A DNA stretch of 64,000 bases from Sordaria brevicollis (Eukaryota > Ascomycota > Sordariomycetes > Sordariales > Sordariaceae). The stretch spans positions 2,418,001 to 2,482,000 of the forward strand of contig JAUTDP010000002.1 of assembly GCA_033439795.1 (NCBI GenBank), given 5' to 3'. The position numbers were made by a program, and so were the translations under genes. This document shows positions 12,032 to 23,575 of the stretch, piece by piece; position 1 is the first letter of the stretch, and each line of letters opens with the position of its first letter. Under the pieces are notes generated by a model. The model did no database searches. It saw nothing but the letters and a program-made list of their open reading frames with translations, and was not told the DNA's origin.

Positions 12032-13471
12032 ATGGAATACAAACCCCAACCTCAATCCTCCGTCCGCGTTCAACCGCGTCTAATCATCCACGGCGGCGCC
12101 GGCAACATCACCCCCGCCAGCCTCGGTCCCGAACTATACGTCGCCTACCGCTCCTCCCTCTTGACGATTGTCTCCAAAGCGCACACCTACCTGACCACTC
12201 CCCAGTCCCAATCCGAGTCCCAAAAACTCCCATCATCCCTCCAAGCGGCCACCTACGCCGTCACCCTCCTCGAAGACAACCCTCTCTTCAACTCCGGCCA
12301 CGGCGCCGTTTTCACTCGCGATGGCATCAACGAGCTCGAAGCTTCCGTGATGGTTAGTCGCGGGAAAGCCAAGCGCGGGGTCGGGGTGACGGGGTTACGT
12401 CACGTTCGGAATCCGATTCTTTTGGCGAGAAAAGTTTTGGAGCATGGTGAGGATGATTTGTTGGGACGCGGAAAGAAGCTAGACAATGACGGGCAACCGG
12501 ATGTCCCATCGGCGCAAGGGCATACGTTGATTCATGGCCCGGCGGCGGAAAAGTTGGCTAGGCAGTATGGGCTGGACATGGTGGATCCGGGGTATTTCTT
12601 TACACAGAAGCGGTGGGATGAGCATGTGAGGGCGTTGGAGAGGGAGAAGAGGGAGCAGAAGGAACAGGGTGTGGTCGCCTCTTCTGTTGCTGGTTCAACG
12701 GCAACCTGGAGCAAGGAAGAGTATCTCCCGCAGGGAACGGTCGGTGCGGTATCGCTGGACGAGGAAGGCGTGATTTGCGTGGCGACTAGCACGGGCGGCA
12801 TGACAAATAAGTTGACGGGCAGGATCGGCGATACGCCTGTTGTCGGAGCTGGGTTCTGGGCTGAGGAGTGGACGGAGGAAGGCGATCCGACTTCTCCTCA
12901 TAAGAACGGGTTGCGAAACCCATTGTATAACCCCGGTCCTGCAGTGGTTTTGTCGGATGCGCTCAAGGGCCTGATTGGTGATTGTCTGCCTTCTCCATTT
13001 CTGTATACCCCTGCTCTTCAAGGCACGTCCGGCAAGTTGATCACCACCCGGTCAATTGCGGTTTCTGGGACGGGCAACGGCGATTCATATCTTCGTATTG
13101 CTGCTGCAAGAACTGTGGGCGCTATTGCTCGGTATTCTGCACTTCCTTCAGCTGTGGCCGTGACCAAGGTTTCTGGTCCGCACGGAGAGCTTCAGAAGAG
13201 CGCCGAGGATCGTTGGGGCAAGGCTGGCGAAGGCGAAGGGGGCATCATTGGACTGGAGTCGGTGGTCGTGCGAGACGCAAATGGGAATGTCGTCGAGATT
13301 CGGTCTGATATTCTCCAGGACTATAACTGCGGTGGCATGTTTCGGGCTTGGATCGACGAAGAAGGCGTCGCATATGCTCGTATCTTCCGAAAGGATCAGG
13401 ATATCCCAAGTTCGTATGTCGGCGAAGGTAAACCCGAAGACCCGCGGGTTTGGAGTGGCGAAAAGATCTAG
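12032..13471 (+). CDS. Isoaspartyl peptidase / L-asparaginase (Ntn hydrolase, Thr type)
   Basis: Single exon, 479 residues, ATG at 12032 in context AAAATGG. The family hallmarks are present: N-terminal RLIIHGGAGNITP (about residues 16-28), LEDNPLFNSGHGAVFT (80-95), and the autocleavage site GTVGAVSLD, whose Thr236 is the expected nucleophile. ATSTGGMTNKLTGRIGD follows, supplying the substrate-binding Arg and Asp. Enzymes of this family mature by self-cleavage before the Thr and hydrolyse isoaspartyl dipeptides or asparagine. The linker before Thr236 is long and charged (about residues 140-230), and the usual Asp-Ala-Ser stretch after the GHGAVFT motif reads EASVMV. Its C-terminal half has GNGDSYLRIAAARTVGAIARY. 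Substrate preference cannot be told from sequence; cytosolic location is inferred because there is no signal. Confidence 0.9.
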   Translation: MEYKPQPQSSVRVQPRLIIHGGAGNITPASLGPELYVAYRSSLLTIVSKAHTYLTTPQSQSESQKLPSSLQAATYAVTLLEDNPLFNSGHGAVFTRDGINELEASVMVSRGKAKRGVGVTGLRHVRNPILLARKVLEHGEDDLLGRGKKLDNDGQPDVPSAQGHTLIHGPAAEKLARQYGLDMVDPGYFFTQKRWDEHVRALEREKREQKEQGVVASSVAGSTATWSKEEYLPQGTVGAVSLDEEGVICVATSTGGMTNKLTGRIGDTPVVGAGFWAEEWTEEGDPTSPHKNGLRNPLYNPGPAVVLSDALKGLIGDCLPSPFLYTPALQGTSGKLITTRSIAVSGTGNGDSYLRIAAARTVGAIARYSALPSAVAVTKVSGPHGELQKSAEDRWGKAGEGEGGIIGLESVVVRDANGNVVEIRSDILQDYNCGGMFRAWIDEEGVAYARIFRKDQDIPSSYVGEGKPEDPRVWSGEKI

Positions 13472-13834
13472 TAGACTGGTTAGGTTGGCTTCATCTATCT
13501 TAGCACACGTTAGCCGGTAACACTTTAGCAGAGCGCTTGTTGTCTTCCAAAAAAAGAGAAGTATTATTCGGATGGCTGTTCTTCCGCGCTGAGGCAAGGT
13601 ATCCACGCCGGCCGCCCCTTATATGGCAAGCGTAACCAAACAAACCCGTTTCTATGTTACATGGAACGCCGCCACCCAAAATGCTGACTGTCATGAAATG
13701 CGTAGACAAATACACAGCCTAGCCCAACCGACGCGACGGGGCCAGGTGGGAGAAAGGAGTTGAGAGAGATGGTATGGTCGACAATCTTTTTGACATCCTG
13801 AATCGAAACTTTTTAAATGACCGCTGTATTGTAT
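13472..13834. other. Convergent 3' intergenic region
   Basis: This region lies between the asparaginase stop and the TIM17 stop. It holds presumed 3' untranslated sequence of both genes; nothing else is seen. Confidence 0.5.
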
Positions 13835-14610
13835 TTAAGCAAGGACTTGTTCGTTGGTGGGAGGTGGCGCAGGAGCCTAATAGAAAGTGCAAGTTAGCGA
13901 CCACTTCTGTTCCTCTTGACGGCAATCTCAAGCATACCTCTAGCTTTGTGGCGCCAGCAAGCATCTTCTGGAAACCAATACCGACACCCTCAATGACAGC
14001 CAGGAGAACAGCGCAGCCGATAGCACCGTTACGGGCCGCCTTGTAACCACCACGGATGGCCAACGCGCCACCGGTGAAGAAACCGGCGATGATGGAGTTC
14101 CACGGGTCCTCCTTGTGGTTCCTTAGTCCCTTGATACCGCAGTCGAATGTGCTGAAAAGACCACCCCAGACACCTTGTTATCATAGTCAGTATGTGTCCG
14201 CAGGACTTGCTATGTGTCAGTCGGGTTGACTAACCGAAGTTACCGCCGAGCGCAGGGGCGCGCATCTTGATGGCAGTGATGGCGCCGATTCTCCTCTCGC
14301 CGTAAGGGCTGTTGCGGAAGCCCTTGATACCGTGCCAGATCGTACCACCGATAGCCTATGGTCGGCGACATTGTGTCAGTACTTTGTTTGTCCATGTACC
14401 CAGCAGTCAACAAGGTTGAGGAAACAACGGCGACAACGACGACGAGGGGTTTAGGCCAACCACGCTCGACAGTATGCGTCATCTTGTTGGTAGCTCATAT
14501 GTTGGAAGACCAAGAGGCAACAGTGAGGAAGGATAACGTACACCCATGGCGAAGGCACCACCGAAGTCGTTGAGGATAACCCACGGGCAAGGGTCGCGAG
14601 TGTGATCCAT
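13835..14610 (-). CDS. tim17: Mitochondrial inner-membrane translocase subunit Tim17
   Basis: Four exons on the minus strand: 14610-14542, 14355-14235, 14173-13938 and 13876-13835; introns of 186, 61 and 61 nt; product 155 residues. The start [20 protein letters not shown] and the glycine-rich spans ([68 protein letters not shown]) are diagnostic of Tim17, a channel-forming core subunit of the TIM23 complex that imports presequence proteins. The last small exon encodes [13 protein letters not shown] and replaces an otherwise open read-through; it is supported by clean GTATGC and TTAG splice sites. Length fits the family (about 155-165). The N-terminal negatively charged residues expected in Tim17 are present (Asp2, Asp6). 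Confidence 0.95.
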
Positions 14611-16245
14611 TTTGGCGGGTGGTAGTTATAGGAATATGGGGATCGCGAATCAAGGCGGGGATCGGTTGGTCTCTCGGAGACGGAATGTGTGAATATGTCG
14701 CAGTCGAGTTCTGGTTCGGAGTGCGACTATGAAGGAGGGAGGTCGTCGAGGGCGTGAGGCGACGGGCGGTTGGTGGTGGTGGTGGTGGACTGGGTAGGTG
14801 GTGTTGCCGGGTGGGAGTGGATGCGGATGGATGGATTTCTGTGATAAAGATACGGGCGCGGAGTTCGGAGACGTTTGGTGATGATCTCAGAAGCCAAAGA
14901 AAATTATGACCGCCTTGCAGGGGTCACTTCCGGGCAGGCCCACCGACCTTGCTGTGCCAAGACTCGGCTTTCCTGGCCCGAGCGTCTTCAATGTTTCAAT
15001 GTCTTTTCGGGCGGGCGGTACCTGGATGATACTTCCCACTCTTCCACAGACAACTTCTTTACACCAACATCTTGTGAAACACACGAGTTCAACCGGGGAC
15101 AGTGTGTGATGGTCTTGTTAGTCGCCGACGACGGGAGCTAAGTCGCCGACATGTCTTGCATGCGACACGAGTTGCGCAACACTACCAACCCTTCTCGAAG
15201 TCATTCCTCGGTGGCCGTCTAACAGCTTATTGTCTCATCACATCTTGTACCTTCGGGTACCTTCTATCCAACCACTTTGATGGACTTCTCAGTTCTCTTT
15301 GCCTGGTTTCTTCAGCTGATCCGAACCTTGAACTTTTTTATCGAGCGACACGGCGATCACTGTTCTCTGTTTCGACTCAGCTGTCTAGGATTTAAACCTC
15401 GAGTTCCGAAAGTCGACATTCATCTGCAAAGAGCCTCTGCGGGCGGCAGAAACAGGCACAGCGTGACAGCAGCATTGCACGACATATGCCATCTCGACGC
15501 GCCTTATCACCATCCGATGTCGCTTCATCCCATACAACATCAAGAGATAACTGAGCCATTTTTCTTGGACCAATATTCGAGACCGGATAGCTGGATCATG
15601 GTATGATTCGAACTCGACTTGGAAAAGCCCCTTGGTCCCCTGTTGTTGTGTTTGTGATACCCAACCTCGCGACAGCCTACATCGGACTGGCTCAGTCTCA
15701 ACCTCGCTGTTCCACGACAGAGTGGAAAACCCACCAACTGGGCTGGATTATCATGCAAATTCTTCGTGCGAGATCAAATATCTGCAACTGATGATGTCGG
15801 AAGTTCACCCAGGAAAGCCGTGGCGTCAAGTCTATTGACCATGTGGACATTTAAGCCAAGCATGTTTGCCCATTCATTGTTCGGGAACCTGAGCGGAGTA
15901 TTATAAGAGAAAGGCATTGCCAATCCCTCGTGTCAATCCGTTCCTTTTGATCGTTCTCATTGTTTCACCTACTCGTGTGACTCAGCTGAGCTTGACCACA
16001 ACGAACAACGAGGCTGTAGCTGACCTGTTGGCTATCCGAAGGAAAAGCGGTGAGATGCCTCCGTCCTTCTTCTTTAGACCTATCCGATCTGGACTATAAG
16101 GATGCAACTATCCTGCCGTTGATACGAACCTATGTACTCTCGAGATATCTGATGGTGTCTTTACCCCTTGATCTCGCGTCATCGTTCGACATACTTGTAC
16201 CGTGAGCACTTTCCCCCAAGTGATTAGAGACAACGACAAGCAAAC
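14611..16245. other. Intergenic region, no supported gene
   Basis: About 1.6 kb. Open frames are short, overlapping and without recognisable features or convincing splice partners. The left end must hold the TIM17 promoter. A GGT/GGC-rich stretch lies at 14765-14790. Confidence 0.45.
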
Positions 16246-16830
16246 ATGACAGATATTTGCTATTGCGACATGGGCGACCATGAAGCGAAGCCCAATGGAA
16301 GCAATAGCGTTCTGCATATACCATGCTCCCCCAGTTCCTCCACTTCTTCTTTGACACCAACTCAGGAGGATTCTTCCTCTCGGCCTACCATCATTCCCAG
16401 GAACTTTGTTTGGAGACTTCAAGGTGGACGACGTGACAGCAGCTCCACCAACTCGACGGAGCCCGATCAAGAAGACAGCATGGCCGCAGTGGACGTGGTC
16501 GTGAATGGGCCCTTCAATGGTGTCCTCCGCGACTCGTTTGATCCATGGAATCGACACAACCATCGACAACAGAAGGGAGGCGGAAAGGGGAGTGTTAACG
16601 GCCATGACGACGACGATGAAGTCTGCAAAGGCTGTATCAAGATCTCAAGGGCAAGGGCATCAAAGGGGCTAGTTGATAGGAAGAGAGCAGGTTCTTATGG
16701 TGAGTCTATCTTTATATGTTTCCTCCATGCTGACCGGCGTACCCTTTGATTTGTTTACCACCCCACATCATGCTCTCCCTTACGTACATACCTTCAAATA
16801 GATGAACCCCAATCCAAGAAAACACCTTGA
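16246..16830 (+). CDS. Small orphan protein, two exons
   Basis: Proposed model: exon 1 is 16246-16699 and exon 2 is 16802-16830, giving 160 residues. The ATG context is ACATGA with A at -3. The donor GTGAGT at 16700 is strong, and the acceptor AAATAG at 16796-16801 lets the frame end after EPQSKKTP. The protein is Ser/Thr-rich at first (residues 26-45), has a short acidic DDDDEVCKGC stretch near 125-134 and a basic end (RARASKGLVDRKRAG). No domain is recognised and no function is proposed. The main doubt is whether the gene is real at all; codon pattern and splice signals give only moderate support. Confidence 0.42.
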
Positions 16831-17651
16831 ACCCCCACGCCCTACCGGTGAGGCTTCTTATACTACCCTTTCCCAGCATGCAGCAGTCAAACAAACATGC
16901 CAATGGGTTGTCATCCGTTACATTCAAGCTTTCCTGGCGCGGGATACTTCAAATCCACTTGGTCATCAGAGACTCCTTTTCATCCAATGCCATGTTCCTT
17001 TAACGTTAGGGCTGAAGTCGGCTCTCTTCCAAGTGGAGTTCTGGACAATGATGGAAGATCGGATTAAGCCTTCTGAAGTCGTGGTTGATGAGAAATGCTT
17101 TCATTGTGATCCATCCTTGGACGTGGATTGTTGACATATTTGCTCCTGTTGTGCCACCTGGAAGTCTGGGGTTCTTCATTGTCTTTGAAATGAAGCTTCA
17201 ATGTCCGGGCATGTTGGAGATAAAGTCAAGAAGCGGACGGACGCACGTGGGGCGGGCATGCTGGCTGCAGCGGCTGCCACAGGGCTCAGGGGTCCTGACG
17301 CGCCCCTGAAAGAGGAGCCTAGACCCCAGATGGTGGGGCCGATGGGCGGAACTCCCGTCAATGTCACAATGGCCTCCAGAATGTCGTCAGCCAAAAAGAC
17401 CCCATCGCATTCACAATTCCACGTCGGCATTGGGCCCGTCCTCCGACTTTCCCATATTGTGAATCATCTTTTATCGCGACTTTCTTCTTGTTGAATACCC
17501 CTCATTCCTATTCGTACAGAATTATAGTTTTTCAAACATAATCTCAACTAACCACCTCAATCTGTCGTATCCAGAGTCATCATCGACCTTACCGACAGCG
17601 GCGCGTCTGAATCCCGCCAATTCCACAAAGAAGCAAAACCCCACAGTCACG
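16831..17651. other. Intergenic region
   Basis: No gene is supported. The right end holds the leader and promoter of the DUG2 gene, including a TCATCATCGACC stretch before the ATG at 17652. Confidence 0.45.
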
Positions 17652-20453
17652 ATGCCCGGAACACTACAACATTCCGATCTCGACGACGGCGGCCCCGAGA
17701 CCGCCCCCGATCAATTGCAAGAGTTGAAGCACGACGGCTCAGTCCTCTCCATCGCGGTGTCGGGCGACTACATCTTCACCGGCACCAGCAAGGGTCAGAT
17801 TGTTGTCTGGTCCCTCAGCACCTACCAGCTCGTCCAGACCATCCAAGCCCACAAGCGAAGCGTCCTCTGCCTGTTCCTCTCCCAAGACGGCAAATACCTC
17901 TTCTCGACCGCCTGCGAGCCAATAATCAATGTGTGGTGCCCCCAAACGTTCACGCGACTCTACGAGATTTACAGCACCTACGACGTCGGCGATGTCTTCA
18001 GCGTTGTCTACTCCCCCCAGCACGAGACGGTATACTTTGGCACACAAACACAGTACATACAATGGGTTGGATTGAAGGATGAGGAGAGGAAGGTCTCGCA
18101 CGACTCCGCCAACCACCCGGACAGGCGACAACACAAGTTCTTTGACTCCCGCGCCGTTGGCGGTACCTCTACCCCCAGGCGCACCGAGGATTACTACTCC
18201 TTAATACCCAGAGCTGAGACCGTGCTCGAAGTCGATCCATATGCCATTGAGAAATACGCGCACTACGGTTGGATCTTTTGCATGCAGATCGCAAAGGGCC
18301 CAACGGTGCTGGTGGACGACGATGAGGAGATTCTTGTCTCGGGTGGCGGTGACGGTACCATTAAGCTCTGGCAACTAAGCGACAAGGGGCCAGGGTACCA
18401 TGAGGACGAGGATACCAAGGGCAGTATTCACGAGCTGATGGTGCTTGGTGAAGATGATGCCGAGTCCGTCATGTCCTTGTTTGTGGACGGCTCCTTCCTT
18501 TATGCCGGCAAGCTACGCGGTGTTATCGAGTTGTGGGATCTGGACACGAAGCAGAGGTTGAGAGTCATTCACGCCCATACTGGAAACATCAATGCCGTCG
18601 GATTGAGGTTCGGCCTTCTTTGGAGTGCCTCTACCGATGGATTCGCTTCTGTAAGAGCACTTAACATCCCTTTCAATCTTCTCAACGCTAACATTCCGTA
18701 GAAACACAGCGCAGCCCACACTACCGACGAGTCAAATGGCACCTCCCGAGACGTCAGCCAACGCTACCAATGCCTCAGCCGATGGAAGGCACACGATGCC
18801 AAGATCCTTTCAGCAGCTGTCGCTACATACCAAAATAACCAGCTCTTTATCACCGGAGCCAACGACAACACAGTCCGGATATGGCATGTTAACGGCGCGC
18901 CTGCGGAAACCGAAGAGGCCGAAGTTGAGCAGGAAGACATGATGATCCGCTCCTTACGCCAATTTGTTTCATACAAGACCGTCTCATCACGTCCAGAGTT
19001 TACCGAGGATTGCCGTAAGGGCGCTACCTTCCTTGGTTCCCTCTTCAAGCGGCTAGGAGCTCAAGTCGAAATGCTCAGCTCCGACGGTCCCCATAACCCA
19101 GTTGTATTTGCAAAGTTCAGCGGCAAGCTTGAGCCCGCAGAGAAGCGGAAGAGGGTCTTGTTCTATGGCCATTACGATGTGGTTCCTGCGGATATGGCCG
19201 GCGAGAACTGGAAGACCGATCCATTCAAGCTTGTCGGGCAGAATGGTTACCTCTACGGCCGCGGTGTTAGTGACAACAAAGGACCTATCATTGCCGCTCT
19301 TTACGCCGTCTCCGATCTGCTGCAGACCAAGGCTTTGGACTCCGACATTATTTTCCTGATTGAGGGCGAAGAAGAGTCCGGATCCCGTGGATTTGAGGAG
19401 ACCATTCGCAAGCACAAGGAGCAGATCGGACACATCGACTACGTTCTACTTGCCAATAGTTACTGGCTAGATGACGAGGTGCCCTGCTTGACCTACGGTC
19501 TCCGCGGAGTCCTACATGCCACTGTTTGCGTTGACTCCAAGCACCCCGATCTTCACTCTGGTGTTGACGGAAGCAACATGATTTCGGAGCCTCTGACTGA
19601 CCTGACCTTGCTTCTCGGCAAGCTCAAGGGCCCCAAGAACAAGGTCAACATTCCTGGCTTCTACGACGGCATCCTGCCCATCACCGAAGAGGAAGAGCTT
19701 CGATACGACGACATCGCCAGCATCCTCATCAAGCGCAACCCTACCGCCGGCCCCGTAGAGGCCCTCAAGCGCAGCCTGATGGCCAGGTGGCGCGAACCCA
19801 ACCTGACCATCCACCGATATAACGTCTCGGGTCCCGATGGCAGTTTGATCAGTAGCCACGCGACCGCCAACGTCAGTATCCGCTTGGTCCCCGGACAGGA
19901 AGTAGAGGAAATCATCTCCAAGCTCAAGTCCTTCCTCAAGGACGAGTACGAGCAGTTTGATAGCGAGAACACCCTCACCGTACGGATAGACAACAAGGCC
20001 GAGCCATGGTTGGGCGTACCGGGTAATTACATCTTTCGTACGCTCGAGGAAGCCGTAATGAGGGCGTGGGCTCCTTCAACTTCTCCATCCTCACGATCAC
20101 CATCGTCCTCCCCTTCGGTTCTATCCGCCTCAGAATCAGACTCACCATCCTCATCACCGCCATACGATGATGAGAAGGCCAACGACAACGGTGTAACTCT
20201 CCCACCGAATGCCACAAATGGCGAAATTACCTCCACGGGACAAGCTGCGCGCAAGGCCAGGAAGCCACTTTATATTCGCGAAGGCGGCTCCATCCCGCCC
20301 ATCAGGTTCTTGGAGAAGGAGTTCAATGCTCCCGCGGCGCATCTGCCGTGTGGACAGGCGAGCGATTCGGCCCATTTGCATAATGAGCGGTTGAGGCTGG
20401 TGAATTTGCAGAAGAGTAGGGAGATTTTCACGACTGTTTTTAGGAAGCTTTAA
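17652..20453 (+). CDS. dug2: Dug2-type WD40-peptidase M20 (glutathione degradation)
   Basis: Two exons, 17652-18650 and 18702-20453, split by a 51-nt intron (GTAAGA, GCTAAC branch, CCGTAG); product 916 residues. The N-terminal ~410 residues form WD40 repeats (for example IFTGTSKGQIVVWSLSTYQL, SGGGDGTIKLWQLS, LFITGANDNTVRIWHV). The rest is an M20 metallopeptidase: the zinc motifs are GHYDVVPAD, YGRGVSDNKGPI, IEGEEESGSRG and the late SDSAHLHNER. This architecture is that of yeast Dug2, which with Dug3 forms the cytosolic complex that splits glutathione outside the gamma-glutamyl cycle. A Ser/Pro-rich insert (about residues 790-830, SPSSRSPSSSPSV and following) interrupts the C-terminal peptidase part and looks like a surface loop. 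The Dug3 partner is not in the window. Confidence 0.95.
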
Positions 20454-21396
20454 TCTGTATGCAAGGAGGCGCGGACGGTTATGGTACGAGGGTATGGACT
20501 GGCATGTGGGATAGCGATTACTGTTGGGATTTTTCAACGTCTTTGTCTTTTTAATCGGTCAAACAAAGAAGCGATTTTGTCTGAGTTACATACTTGGTAG
20601 ATCCGGCGAAGACATACATCCTTGATAAATAGACCAATTTCTTGATATGTTATTCAAGGCTAATATGATGAAAGTCAAACCAACACGAGTAAAGCTCATC
20701 GCCTCACAACTTGTAACCCCCACGTCGGATAGTCCCCTTCTCATTCCGGGAGCATTGAAAGGCATCGCCCGGGGAGGGTGACATCCACCCCGAAGCGGTT
20801 AGGTAGATTTTCCAGACCTCGGACTCAGCCACGCATTCAACCGTTCGGACTGGGCTGTTGTTGATTTAAGGTTTTTATGGTTCGCTAGATTCGCGTGTGG
20901 TAGGCAGCAATCAAACCAAAGTGTGATTGATGCGAAAAACGAGCTTAATCTCGTGGGCTATATGGTGTGGTTGTTGTCGCGTGGTTCTCAAGTCTTAAAA
21001 GGCGCGGTGCCTCTCGTCGCTTGGCCACGATATCTTCTGTCTTTTGTATCTCATCGTCGACACCGTAGCCCGTGAGCTCCGTGCCTAGCGTAGGAATCCG
21101 CTCCTGAGAACAACGGAGCCCGTCCTCCTTCGTGCATGATCGGGCGCACACGGCGTACAAAGCTCGACGCCCATCAACCTCGCTTTCGCCCAAGTCTTTT
21201 TTTCCCCTTCGCCAGAGGCCCATCGAGTCGTCCGCAACGAGACGCTTCCCGACATACCCTCTTACAACATCGTCCTACATCCATCCTTCATTTATCCCGT
21301 ATCGAACCCGGGCTTTAGAAGAACATCATCAAGCTCCCCTCGAGAAATAGCAGCGACGACCACATCCTTCGTAGGCAGCAATCGCCACGACCGACC
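20454..21396. other. Intergenic region
   Basis: No protein gene is supported. A GC-rich stretch near 20735-20820 can form hairpins (for example GGGTG-ACATC-CACCC at 20776-20790), but no known RNA family is recognised. The right end is the presumed leader of the next gene. Confidence 0.4.
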
Positions 21397-21894
21397 ATGG
21401 CCCTCTCCCTCTCCCTCTCCTCCACGGCCGCTTTACCTCCAATCCAAACAATAACCTTCATTCCCACAACTTTCACAACCTCCATCATCCCCGACAGCCC
21501 CTCCCCCTTCTCCTCCTCCTTCTCTTCCGTCTCAGATAACCTACCCTCCTCTTCCTCCTTCTTCATCTCCAACGAAGAACACCCACCAACCCCAGCTCCC
21601 TCCTCTTCCCTCACCCCGGAAACAACCTGCGACGCAGCCTGCCAACAAACCCAACAAGAAGAAGAACAAGAAGAAAACGACCGCGAATACGACGAAAAAG
21701 TTAAGCACCACGATGAGAAAACGGGGAAGGCACTTATCTTGGCGATTGTTTTGCCGATTACTATCGTCGGTGCCCTCGTATTCTTTTGTTGTGGATGGTG
21801 CTGTTTCAGACATGGGGGGTGTAAGGGGAGGGGGAGGGATACAGATAAGATGAGGGAAGGAATGGGGAAGGGGGAGGGGGAGGGAAGGGGTTGA
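21397..21894 (+). CDS. Single-pass membrane protein, unknown function
   Basis: Single exon, 165 residues, with an ideal ATG context (GACCATGG). The first ~80 residues are Ser/Thr/Pro-rich, as in a glycosylated outer domain, with two Cys (TCDAACQQTQQ, about residues 76-86). An acidic linker (EEEQEENDREYDEK) comes next, then one membrane span with Cys at its end (ALILAIVLPITIVGALVF then FCCGWCCF, about 110-136) and a short Gly/Arg/Lys tail. No cleavable signal is obvious, so topology is uncertain; the layout is like small fungal plasma-membrane sensors or anchors. The tail is encoded by a purine-only tract, and a longer spliced C-terminus cannot be excluded. No family is recognised. Confidence 0.6.
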   Translation: MALSLSLSSTAALPPIQTITFIPTTFTTSIIPDSPSPFSSSFSSVSDNLPSSSSFFISNEEHPPTPAPSSSLTPETTCDAACQQTQQEEEQEENDREYDEKVKHHDEKTGKALILAIVLPITIVGALVFFCCGWCCFRHGGCKGRGRDTDKMREGMGKGEGEGRG

Positions 21895-22453
21895 AGAATT
21901 GGAGGAGGAGAGGGGGGAGGAGATGGGTTTGAGAGGGGAGGAGGGCAATGTTGGGGGTGGGAGTGCTGCGTATGGAGAAGGAGGGAAGGAAGGGGGAGGG
22001 CGGCGGCGGCGCGGCGGCGACAAAATGGGGATGATGTGGTTAGTGCTGAGATTTTGGTTGAGGGAGCGGGAGCGGGAGGAGGACGTGAAGCAGGTAGGAG
22101 CAAGGAGAAAAGGAGATGGGATGATCCGGCTGTGAGGGAAGCGGGATTTAGGTTTGCGATGTAGGCTGATAAAGGACTGGATGTTGTTCCATGAACGGAA
22201 CCGGTTGGGTTAGGGGAAACTACATGATGTTGATGGCTAATAATGTCTAATGTGTACGCAATATAGAGCACCAGCGGTGGAGAAAGCAATAATGATGAGT
22301 TGACTGTCGGGATAAAGTGGAAGAAAACAGGAAGGTGTTAAAAAGCCTCCATCAAATGTTCACTACAATTTCGAAAACCTTCGTTATCACCCATGTTGCA
22401 GCTCAGCACATTGTGAAATATAAACACAACAAAATGCTGTCTCTTTCAGCAAA
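21895..22453. repeat. Polypurine tract and intergenic region
   Basis: From about 21815 to 22095 the plus strand is almost only G and A, with runs such as GGAGGGGGAGGG. It begins inside the 3' end of the membrane-protein gene and continues past its stop. Nothing else is seen before the tRNA. Confidence 0.55.
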
Positions 22454-22553
22454 GTCACTTTGGCGGAGTGGTTAACGCGCTGCCCTGCTATTCGCAAGAA
22501 AGCAAGTTTAGGCAGTTCCCTCGGGAGCGTAGGTTCGAATCCTACAGGTGACG
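22454..22553 (+). tRNA. tRNA-Ser(GCT), with intron
   Basis: The acceptor arms are GTCACTT and AGGTGAC, with discriminator G. Anticodon stem CTGCC/GGCAG holds loop C-T-GCT-A. An intron of 19-20 nt (about 22492-22510) lies after the anticodon. A long variable arm (CCC TC GGG) and the T-arm GTAGG..CCTAC mark it as a class II tRNA, and the GCT anticodon gives serine. Confidence 0.93.
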
Positions 22554-22564
22554 TTTGTTTTTGG

Positions 22565-22577
22565 TTTTTTTTTTTTT
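22565..22577 (+). terminator. RNA polymerase III terminator
   Basis: Thirteen T residues in a row begin 12 nt after the end of tRNA-Ser(GCT), a strong Pol III stop signal. Confidence 0.8.
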
Positions 22578-23575
22578 CAGTTTTGGATTTTTCTTGGCCA
22601 TACCACTCTCGTCTGTGGAGCCAAGCAGCTGCATGCACTGAAAGCCACACGTTTAGAAACCAGAAGCTATCATTAACTATTAATCAATGTTGAGACCCGC
22701 CAATAAAGTGCCCGAAGATAGCCAGATCAGAGACGTGAAGAGTTGTGCCTGCCTTATGTTATACTTGGCAAGTCGTCCCCCACCCTCATTTCCCTTCTTT
22801 GGGCATCTAAGCCAGGTAATCTGACAGACAATGGAATATTACCTTTTCGTCCTTAGACAATCCAATCACAAAGCTTCCCTCCACTCGTTTCAGTTCCCTA
22901 TTACTTCCCAACCTCAACCTCAACCTCAAGTTCTAGAGCTGAGCTCGATCTTGACAAGGTATTCCCAGAATACTACAAAGCACAAACCGGCGGATATCAG
23001 TCTATTCTCCCCGGACGATGGTCGAGCGACCTTGCAATACCATCATGAGCCTCAGCTCCCAGGTCAATGTTGACGAGGACACTCCAATCTGGCTCTTTGT
23101 TGCGACATCGGAACATCCCTCAAAGACAAGCCAATAAAGCTCACGAGACCAAAGGGATCCAGACAATGGACCATTGAGAAGATCACTGATAGAAGCCCAA
23201 GTTTCGAAGCCCAGGAAACAATGACTCGGCAGTCGAACAAAGAGCGCCGAGCCGAAGAAACCCCATTGTCAGACAAAATTAACCTTTGCAACAATGGGAC
23301 CCATGTTCTTTGGCCATGATACTCGGGAAGGACGCGGGAATTTCTCGTTTCGACAAAGAGGGTAGACCGACGGTATAAAGCCATCTCCTGCCCGACTCCC
23401 CAAGCTAATATGAGACCACTGTTCAGAGAATAACCAAACTTTGCTCACGAGGCCACAACATACCAAAAGGCCAAAGGCATCTGACGGCAAGCTCGCTCAA
23501 GAAAGGAAAAAAAAAAGAAGGAAAGAAAAACATCCTGCCCATACCTTCATCATAGGCAACAACACCCAAGCCAAG
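22578..23575. other. Intergenic region
   Basis: No gene is supported. A TATA-like GGTATAAAG at about 23370 and an A-rich purine stretch just before 23530 probably belong to the promoter and leader of the RING gene at 23576. Confidence 0.45.

Noticed and set aside
20713..20740. ACCCCCACGTCGG, as in the T-arm of tRNA-Lys
   Set aside because: Only 13 bases match and no tRNA fold surrounds them; probably chance or a tiny fragment.
21315..22289. Minus-strand open frame of 324 codons
   Set aside because: It is the mirror of the G/A-rich tract and the membrane-protein gene; the product is Pro/Ser-rich without a domain, and the plus-strand gene has a clear membrane span and ideal start.
22831..23073. 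80-codon plus-strand frame before the RING gene
   Set aside because: Low-complexity Gln/Pro content and no splice or start support; likely promoter or leader sequence.
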